Origin: Carex sylvatica
Lineage: Eukaryota > Streptophyta > Magnoliopsida > Poales > Cyperaceae
DNA length: 20,606 bases
Reading direction: 5' to 3'
Assembly (NCBI GenBank): GCA_964058845.1
Contig: CAXKVR010000615.1
Location: 1 to 20,606 of the forward strand
Below the pieces are notes generated by a model. It was not told where the DNA came from and made no database searches. It was given only the letters and a program-made list of their open reading frames with translations. Both the position numbers and the translations under genes were made by a program. The number at the start of each line of letters is the position of its first letter. Position 1 is the stretch's first letter. Of this stretch, positions 8,612 to 15,925 are shown one piece after another.

Positions 8612-11506
8612 TCAATACTTGGATGGAGGATCGGGAGGGCGGCCTCCCCATTGCCCCATTTTGTGTTGATTTTCGCGAGGTTTGTCGGTTTCAGATGTTG
8701 CCACTGACTTTTCTCGCACATATTTTCTGTTAACCGGATATGTCTTGTCTTCCCCCAAATATTCATAGCGAAGGCTGGGTGGCAAAGGTTTGAACTTGAC
8801 CTTTGTTGTATCCTCCGAGGTTTCAGCAAAATTCGGAAGGATCTCAGTGATTGAAACTTGAAAAATCGGGCTCAGAATAGGCTTCTTATCATTCTGGAAG
8901 GGTTTACTGCGGGCCGCAACAGATTCATTACGGGCCGCAATGAGTTCTGGTGGATTCAGGTGTTCTGACTGATGATGTTGCGGGCCGTAATGGGTTTTGT
9001 TGCGGGCCACAATTATTTTACGATTTTCTTCCTCCTCTGACTGAAGAGGTTGCGGACCGCAATTGATTTCAGTTCGGGCCGCAAAATTCTCAACAGAGCT
9101 CATTTTGTGAGCTTGTTCGCACTCCTGATCCATCCAATATTCAAAGGAACCCTTCCTCAAGTTGTTCATAAGCTCTTCATCTATCAACCTGTCAAGAATA
9201 TCAACACTAAAAACACTTTGATCGTTAGATGGATATCTCATAGATCTTTTGATATCGAATTTTAACTTTTCTTCACCAATATTCATTGTTATAATTCCAT
9301 CATGAACATAAATTATAGCTTTTGCTGTATTGAGAAATGGTCTACCTAACAAGAGTGGTGTATAAATGTCCTCATCCATGTCAACCACAACAAAATCTAT
9401 TGGTACAAAGAACTTTCCAATTTAAATTGGCAAGTCCTCTACCACTCCTAAAGGTAACTTAACCGATTGGTCTGCCAATTGAAGAGATATTCTAGTTGGC
9501 TTAAGTTCTCCAACACCTATCCTATCATACACCGACTTTGGCATAAGACTTACGCTTGCTCCTAGATCACAAAGTGCACGTTTGAATTGGATATTTCCTA
9601 TTGAACATGGTATGGAAAATTTACCCGGATCATCCAACTTTTTGGGCAATTCATTCATTACCATGGCACTACCGTTCGTGTCTAAGGATACCATTTGTAC
9701 TTCTTCAAGTTTACGCCTATTTGAAAGAATGTCCTTGAAAAATTTAGTGTAAACCGGCATTTGGGTCATTACCTCAGTCAATGGTAGGTTCACATGCAAT
9801 TGTTTCAACAGTTCAAAAAATTTGGCAAATTGTTTGTCGGTTTTCTCATTCTTAAGTCTACCAGGAAAAGGTGCGTATTTGTGAGGAGGAGTGTAGAGAG
9901 GTACTTGTGCACTTACCTTTGGCGACTCATCTTGAGATGGCTTTGCTTTGTTGGCATGGTTGCTTGGTGCAATTGGAGTAGTTTCCTTCGAGGCGGAATC
10001 CTCATATTGCATACCGCTGCGAAGCATGTGCCTAACCGCCTTAACATCCTTGGGATTGTTCTCGGATTTTGGCGGAAAGGTGCCCGGTTGGTGATAGAAT
10101 TGTGTAGCTAGTTGTGCAACTTGGTTTTTAAGCATTTTATTTTGGGTTGCCAACATATCTACCTTTTTGGTCAATTCATCAAACTTTTGATTTTGACTTG
10201 TCATGAAAGTCTCCATCATCAATTCAAGATTGGATTTCGGTTGTACATTAGAACTATACCCTTGGGTACCATAACCTTGATTTGGTCTATTATAGTTTGA
10301 GTTACCTTGGGTCGGTTGGTCATTTTGTCTCCACGAAAAGTGTGGATGATTTTTCCATCCGGGGTTGTAAGTATTGGCATAAGGATTGTTATTTGGTTCG
10401 AAATTGCCTTGGTTAATTGCATTAACCTCTTCAATACTACCCCCATTACTTAGGCCACAATTAATTGCTAGATGATTGGTACCACCACAAATTGAACAAG
10501 GAAGAAAAGAGGAATTGTTTACCGAGTTTACGCTCATTTGATCAATTTTGCGATTCAAAGCGGCAATTTCTGCAGCCAAGTTCGGATTCGAATTCATCTC
10601 TTTCATCCCCCGCTGCATGATCATCGGTGTCTCCCTAGAGTTGTGCCATTGGCTTTGGTTGAGAGCCATGTTATCAACCAACTTGTATCCATCAATAGCC
10701 CATTTATTCATGAGACTCCCTCCAGCAGCTGCGTCTAACATACCCTTGTCATGTGGCATGAGACTGTTGTAGAAGATTTGCAATAAATTCCACCCCTCGA
10801 TACCATGGTGGGGGCAGCACCTCTGCAGTTCTTGAAATCTCTCACACGCCTCGCTCATGGTTTCATCTCCTTTCTGTCGAAAATTGTGGATTTGATGGCG
10901 CAATGAGTTTGTTTTGGACGGCGGAAAAAATTTGTTAAGAAATGCATTTGCCACCTTAGGCCAAGTATTCATGTTCTCGGGCCGTTGTCCCCTTATCCAA
11001 CCTTTAGTCTTATCTGCAAGAGAAAAAGTGAAGGCCATTACTTTAAGATCTTCGGGAGAAACAGTTTGTACCTTAATTGTGCTGCAGATTTCTTCAAAAT
11101 TGGCTAAGTGTTGTGTGGCATCTTCGTGAAGCAGACCATGGAACAGATTACGCTGCACCATGCTAACCCATGCAGGCGGAATTTGATATTCTTCAGCATT
11201 GATAGTAGGTGCCGTATAGCCAAGGTGTATTTCCTCAGCCCTAGGTGCTGTGAAGTCTCTCAAAGGGCGGTTGGCATCGGCTGCTTCATTGTTTTCTCTT
11301 TCAACAGCGGCTGCCCGTAGACGTTGAAGTTCATTAGCCATCTGATTCCGTTCTCTTTGAAGGTTTTCAAAACGAATATCTTCATTTCCGGTCGACATGT
11401 CTAACCGGCGTGGGCTTAAGTGCAAGAAAGGTCCCCTTGTCGGGTGTTTGTTTCTTCTCTCGTAGAAAAGATGAGTTGATCCTTTCCTAGAAAACCACTC
11501 AACCAA
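8612..11506 (-). pseudogene. gag-pro polyprotein with one in-frame stop, lacking pol
   Basis: The frame is open from 11506. The likely Met is at 11398 (MSTGNEDIRF), and numbering follows from there. A retrotransposon gag core spans about 75-260. The zinc knuckle CSICGGTNHLAINC (CX2CX4HX4C) is at 301-314. A Gln/Asn-rich linker and a coiled-coil-like region (about 388-435) precede the aspartic protease, whose active site reads DLGAS (611-615). TAA at 9422-9424 stops the frame inside the protease. The same frame resumes at once and contains LLLGRPFL, so a single nonsense change is the simplest explanation. The downstream part includes peptides such as IAARNESVAARS that are direct translations of palindromic DNA repeats (8906-9085). 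It ends with FKPLPPSLRYEYLGEDKTYP, the segment that usually leads into reverse transcriptase, followed by unrelated residues and a stop at 8612. Gag itself appears intact and could assemble particles. Confidence 0.88.
8906..9085. repeat. Array of six near-palindromes inside the gag-pro frame
   Basis: Variants of ATTGCGGGCCGCAAT start at 8906, 8927, 8977, 8999, 9049 and 9071. These are three pairs with within-pair spacing of 21-22 bp and pair-to-pair spacing of 71-72 bp. The last pair carries the same GGACCGC and TTCGGGCCGC variants, in the same order, as the last pair of the LTR array, so the arrays are related by descent. Here they are translated as low-complexity peptide between protease and the former RT start. 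Confidence 0.9.
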
Positions 11507-11642
11507 ATCTGTGGCGTTCGGGGTTGGAGGTTCCTCTGCCAGATTTCAACCTGAAAAATGAGAGAGAGAGAGAGACAGCAAAAGAAAATTAAAAAACAAT
11601 TACTAACTAAATTACTTAGGTCTGAAATAATATTCACCGTTG

Positions 11643-11660
11643 TCCCCGGCAACGGCGCCA
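11643..11660 (-). promoter_or_regulatory. Primer-binding site, tRNA-Asp
   Basis: On the minus strand TGGCGCCGTTGCCGGGGA lies 5-6 bp inside the LTR boundary. It is complementary to the 3' end of plant tRNA-Asp (ending CCCCGGCAACGGCGCCA). It fixes the element's orientation and is the usual primer of Athila-type gypsy elements. Confidence 0.93.
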
Positions 11661-11665
11661 AAAAC

Positions 11666-13101
11666 TTGATGTTTAATTTCTATATCTCTTATACAAGTAA
11701 TAAATCCTAGTTTATACTCAATTTGGTTGCAAGTGTACAACCTAGTCAAGTAGTACTTAGGGATCGTCTCCACAGGGACAAGTCGAAATATCAATTCTAA
11801 CCCAACGATTTAATTTAGTAAAAGTGAAGTAAAAAGTGTTTTGTTTGTTTAAGAGGTTTGTTTGGTAGTGATTGAACTGAATTAAACTAAAGTCTTAAAG
11901 TAAAATTTGGTTTTAAACAAGTAAGAGAAATTAGGGTTTCTTAGGGTTCCTATCCACTAATGTCATGATTAATTGGTTTGTTAAATTTGATCTTATATTT
12001 ATGAAGGCACAGTTGGATGTTGTAGGTACAAAGTGATATCTCTATATTAATACCATCTTCAAATTAGAATAAACGTCACCTCTCGGTACTTGGCTACACT
12101 AATCTAAAGTCATTAAGTTCTTACTGTCCCAATTTATCTAGAAAGCTATTCGTCACCTCTCGGTACTTGGCATAATTTCCTAAACTATTGGGTGAAGCCC
12201 GTATAAGACACGCGTCACCTCTCGGTACTTAGCCTATCAAATACCCTATTCCTTATGGTCGAGACTTAATATTCAATTTCTCAATTGCAAATACCAAATC
12301 CTAAGATTTCATGTGATTTCGATTAAGTCTTCACAATCAATTAAAATAAAGAATATATCATAATAAAGAACAAGAAGATATGAAATAAAACCAACTAAAT
12401 CATAACAAAAATTTCAATTACAGCCCTAATTAACCCTAGAAAAGTCCTTAGCCGATCATGGCTAAGGCACAAATGAAATTAAAAGAGTTCAAAGAGTTTC
12501 AAAAGCAAGAAAGATAATAAAACCGGTGGATGAATGATGTTCTTTTCTCCCTTCTTTCTCTCCTTTTTTCTCCTCTCTTTTCTCTCTTCTTTTCTGTCTA
12601 AAAACTCCCTTATTTTCGTCCCTAATCGTTATATTTTTTTCCTCACAAATTCTAAAATAAATAACTAAAAAAAATAGCAAATTCGGGCTCTGAACCGACT
12701 TATTGCGGGCCACAATCAATTCTATTGCGGGCCGCAATGAATGGAGGCAGTTAATTACTTGTCGCGCAGAAACTGTAAAAGTCATTGCGGGCCGCAATCA
12801 ATTCTATTGCGGGCCGCAATGAATGTGCAAGAATAAAAGGGGCTCTGTCTTGTTTTGCTGCGGACCGCAATGGGAATCATTTCGGGCCGCAATAACATTG
12901 ACAGTTGCTCCAATCTTCGTGCTGACTTGCTATAAATCACCCGTTTTGCTCCGTTAACTTGATTACCTGTAAAATAAACATAACTAGGGCAGTAACTTGA
13001 ACTTTCGGACATTTTTACCTAATTAAACCTAATCTAATCAAAACTTAGTTTAATTTACATAACTAACCCTAGGTTTCAATAGATACAATTTCGGCTTATC
13101 A
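11666..13101 (-). repeat. LTR, right copy (5' LTR of the element)
   Basis: 1436 bp, matching 5917-7370 with seven substitutions seen by eye and an 18-bp length difference inside the palindrome array. It contains the promoter that would drive gag in leftward transcription. It ends GGCTTATCA and is followed by the AATTT duplication. Confidence 0.95.
12702..12893. repeat. Array of six near-palindromes, right LTR
   Basis: Motifs start at 12702 (one base off, CCACAAT), 12724, 12784, 12806, 12857 and 12879. They form three pairs, each spaced exactly 22 bp. The middle pair differs from the left LTR, where the spacing is 40 bp. Confidence 0.93.
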
Positions 13102-13220
13102 AATTTCTAAAAAAAATATAAAATACAAAAATCAACTATGTTACACGATCGAATAGGAGTCCGAATCTTATGCATTATTCTCACCATTTAAGTTTGAATC
13201 TGGACTGTCCCATCAGAACT

Positions 13221-13256
13221 CAGATCCATCAGATCCATCCGATCCATCCGATCCAT
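13221..13256. repeat. 9-bp minisatellite, four copies
   Basis: CAGATCCAT occurs twice and CCGATCCAT twice in direct tandem. It sits beside a stretch (about 13188-13220) that faintly resembles a MITE arm of the family described at 13312. Confidence 0.9.
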
Positions 13257-13311
13257 ACTTGTAAATGCATAAGGTCTTTAAGATTTGTGGTAACATAGTT
13301 TAAGGGTGTTC

Positions 13312-13483
13312 GGATTCTTTGAAGTAACTCAAATTTCGAGTTTAGATTCGAACTGTTCAATCAGAATTCAAACGAATCAAGCTCAAGACAGAATGCAAAC
13401 TTTAATTTAATATTTATGTCATAACAGATTTGACGGTCCCGATCTAAACTCAACATTTGAGTTACCTTTGGTGATATGAATTC
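13312..13483. mobile_element. MITE family copy B1
   Basis: The left arm contains AAGTAACTCAAATTTCGAG and TTTAGATTCGAACTGTTC. The right arm contains GACGGTCCCGATCTAAACTC, then ATTTGAGTTACC, and ends GATATGAATTC. The arms pair over about 60 bp. It lies 19 bp from copy B2, upstream of the PPR gene. Confidence 0.72.
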
Positions 13484-13502
13484 CCGTTTGTGATACATGA
13501 TA

Positions 13503-13708
13503 GAATTCATATCACGAAGGTAAATAATATTTATGTTTAGATCTTAACCGTTCAATCAGAATTCACACGAATATTAAAAGAGATCCCATGCAGTCATCTC
13601 GGACTGGATTGATTGGGATTCTGATCGAACGGCCTGGATCTAAATATAAATATTCTGTTACCTCAGAGGATTTGGGATTTGGGAACCTGAAGATATGGAT
13701 ATGAATTC
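13503..13708. mobile_element. MITE family copy B2, in the PPR promoter region
   Basis: It starts GAATTCATATCACGAAGGTAA and ends GGATATGAATTC, with inner arms TTTATGTTTAGATC and GATCTAAATATAAA. The right end carries about 30 extra bases between CCTCAGAGGA and GGATATGAATTC. Compared with copies A and C, the same blocks occur in the same order: TAGATC, CCGTTCAATCAGAATTC, ACGAATATTAAA, ATCTCGGACTGGATT, GATCGAACGG, GTTACCTCAGAGG. Confidence 0.78.
13645..13652 (+). promoter_or_regulatory. Candidate TATA box within MITE copy B2
   Basis: TATAAATA lies about 60-90 bp upstream of a CT-rich, leader-like tract. If used, transcription would begin near 13675-13685. This is a consensus match only, with no direct evidence of use. 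Confidence 0.35.
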
Positions 13709-13939
13709 TAAGCGGTACGGGGTTTATGCGGATTGCTTCCACCCTTTCTAACAATTCTCTCTGCTCTCTTCTATCTCCACCACAGCCTCTCTTTTCCCTT
13801 CTTTTCCGTTCGCCAAATTCCCCAATTTCTCCTTGATTACTCTCCTCTCTTTCTTTCAACCGCCGGTTTTCGCTTTTCGATTTTCGCTTCTCTCTTTCTG
13901 CGTTAGTCCATACCGGTATTATTGCTGGGGCTTCAAGAG
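13709..13939 (+). other. Probable 5' leader exon of the PPR gene
   Basis: The region is CT-rich (about 13740-13870, many CTCT/TTTC runs), a common feature of plant 5' UTRs, and lacks a long ORF. A plausible donor CAAGAG|GTTTGC lies at 13939/13940. A matching acceptor TTTCTGAATGCAG ends at 15896, 29 bp before the PPR start codon. A UTR intron of 13940-15896 would contain the LINE. RNA data would be needed to confirm this. Confidence 0.45.
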
Positions 13940-13959
13940 GTTTGCTTTACAATTTTTCT

Positions 13960-15495
13960 TTTTTTTGATACAAGGCATACAGATGCCCGTTCCATTAGAT
14001 TGAAACCAGAAGTTAATTTACAAGCCAAAACATTTAGAACCATCCACTAAAAACTGAAAGCATAATACCAAGAGCTAACATTGAGCAAAAAACAAATGCT
14101 CTTCGCTTAATCATCCACCAAAACACAGTTATAGAAAAACCAAGTCCTAATGCTAAGCCACTGAAAAGGGGGCTAATGTAAGTATTAAATCCAATCATTG
14201 GATTAGAACAAAATTTGATAGCTTTCTTCATTTTTACTCAGCTAGGGAACCAGCAACACTGTTGATTGGAAGGTAGTAATCTGGATTCTCGGCACTAACC
14301 TCCTCCTGAAAGGTGATCATCTGATTGTCGTTTGGGTTCCACATCCTTAACGGTATTGCATTTAACTCCTTTGGCAACCATTCTCCAGCCGCGTTCTTGA
14401 TTCGTTTGTCCATATAACCTGCCCAATATTCAAAAACAAAGATAATAAGTAAAATCAAAGATCGAACTGATTTGTTGGTACTAAAATTAAAGCATATGTC
14501 GTTGCGATATTTCCATATAGTCCAGCAGACAGCACTTAGGATGACTAGAAAACCTTTTTGTTGCACTTCATCCAAATCAGATGCAAAATAAAACACATCA
14601 ATAATTGAATTCCATTTATCAAAAAAATCCTGACTTTTGCCTAACCAAAATCAGATTTCCTGAGCTTGTTGACAAGAGAGAAATAGGTGATTAGAATCTT
14701 CAATATCTGCACAGAAATGGCAACTCAGATTACCAGTCCAACATCTTCTACTTAAATTTTTCTTTGTAAGGATTCTATTGTTCAAAAGAAGTCATAAAAA
14801 AATCCTAATTTTTAGTGGAATAGGCAGATCCCAAACAGCAGCAAATTTATTGTCATTGATACCCCTAAAATTTAAAATTACATAAATGATCTAACTGTGT
14901 AGTCTCCTGAGGGAGTCCATCTCCAAGCAACTTTATCATAGTGATGAGTGAAACTAGATTTGCTAATTAAAGAAAGAACTTCATTCCATTCAGCTAATAG
15001 AATGCCACTTAGGCTTCGTCGAAAGTGGATAGCAGTACCTTGAGAGTGAACTACCTCAGCAATGGAAATCGATTTATTGGAACATATAGAGTATAAATAT
15101 GGAAATCGAGTGGCAAGAGTACAGTTTGCATACCACAAAGTATTCCAAAATTCAATGTTAGATTGGATCCCTGGTTCGTATGTGACACTTAATTTACCTA
15201 ATATTTTAAGTTTCATTATTTCAATCCAGAAAGGGGAATATTGCATGGGTGAAGAAGAATAGTATTTATGTAACACAACTGACTTCCATAAGGTAGTATA
15301 TTGAGAGTTTTGAAATTTCCACCACCATTTTAGTAGTAGAGACATTCATTTCGTGAAAGTTGAGAATCCCTAACCCTCCATTGATTTTAGCCAAACAGGC
15401 CCTAGACCACTTAATTAATGCGTATTTTTTCCTAGATTTCTCAGAACCTTGCCATAAAAATTTATTTCGAATAGTATCTAATCTTTTCACTATAA
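13960..15495 (-). mobile_element. 5'-truncated L1-type LINE in the presumed PPR 5'-UTR intron
   Basis: CTTTACAATTTTTCT flanks the insert perfectly at 13945-13959 and 15496-15510. The plus-strand T-run at 13959-13966 is the A-tail of a minus-strand LINE. The insert encodes only the C-terminal part of LINE ORF2, as expected from incomplete target-primed reverse transcription. It is antisense to the PPR gene. Confidence 0.93.
14234..15490 (-). pseudogene. LINE ORF2 C-terminal remnant (RT end and zf-RVT)
   Basis: Translated pieces in order are: a frame from 15490 with KRLDTIRNKFLWQGSEKS and GGLGILNF (end of the RT region); a frame from about 15345 with LLLKWWWKFQNSQYTTLWKS; then a zinc-binding block CHFCADIEDSNHLFLSC (14672-14722), typical of plant LINE zf-RVT; then FLVILSAVCWTIWKYRNDICF and a C-terminal tail stopping at 14234. 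A frameshift near 15340 and several stops between 14600 and 14880 disable it. It is a dead fragment without endonuclease or the catalytic RT core. Confidence 0.88.
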
Positions 15496-15510
15496 CTTTA
15501 CAATTTTTCT

Positions 15511-15896
15511 AGTTTGTTAATTTCGTTTTTTTCAGTATCGTGTTCTTCCCAATTGTATTAATCGTTCAATATTAACTTTTTAAGTCCATATGGGTGGTCT
15601 AAAGTTAAAATATACCACAGGGTAAGCCATTGCCTGGACAGCTTTCGAACTACCCTCTACACTGTGTGTTGCCAAGAAAATGATATAATTTACTTAACAT
15701 ATATATGAAATCATGTGTGTATGTTGTAATATTGCATTTAATCTGTGGCCGTATAGAGTTGCTTCTTTAAAATAAAAAAATAATAAAAAACTGTTTTGTG
15801 GTTCATATCCCTCCAGAAGATGACAAGGCTAGACAGTTTTCCAAAATGCATTATTGTTTGCACTCTGTGTTAATTATGTGTTATTTCTGAATGCAG
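15511..15896. other. Remainder of the presumed 5'-UTR intron
   Basis: T-rich, intron-like sequence with no gene. TTTTTTTCAG near 15535 is an alternative acceptor. The acceptor ending at 15896 lies closer to the start codon. Confidence 0.45.
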
Positions 15897-15925
15897 TAGT
15901 AGAAAGCATACTAGATAAGGATAAG

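Larger units (their letters stand above)
5917..13101 (-). mobile_element. Gag-protease-only Ty3/gypsy (Athila-like) LTR retrotransposon
   Basis: A 7.2-kb element with two near-identical LTRs, flanked by the 5-bp duplication AATTT (5912-5916 and 13102-13106). Read on the minus strand, the order is LTR, tRNA-Asp primer site (11660-11643), leader, gag with zinc knuckle, aspartic protease, a fragment reaching the usual start of the RT region, a noncoding stretch, polypurine tract and LTR. No reverse transcriptase, RNase H or integrase is present, so it cannot replicate alone. It fits the non-autonomous class described in plants as terminal-repeat elements with a GAG domain (TR-GAG). By eye the LTRs differ by seven substitutions and one 18-bp length change over about 1.43 kb, so insertion is recent and mobilisation in trans is implied. 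The gag and PBS resemble Athila-type gypsy elements. Confidence 0.93.

Noticed and set aside
6953..9085. Repeated 15-mers resembling a CRISPR array
   Set aside because: Repeats are short and palindromic, spacers are irregular and themselves related, and the host is a plant. They belong to a retrotransposon.
9794..11320. Plus-strand ORFs opposite gag
   Set aside because: Antisense shadows of the gag frame with no recognisable domain.
11643..11660. tRNA-Asp gene
   Set aside because: Only the 3'-terminal 18 bases match, including the untemplated CCA, and they abut an LTR. This is a primer-binding site.
13563..13859. Minus-strand 98-codon ORF upstream of the PPR gene
   Set aside because: It spans a MITE and the complement of a CT-rich leader, giving a low-complexity Glu/Arg protein.
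15854..15925. Upstream in-frame Met of the PPR ORF as the true start
   Set aside because: It precedes a good acceptor ending at 15896 and gives a hydrophobic leader unlike the transit peptide from 15926.
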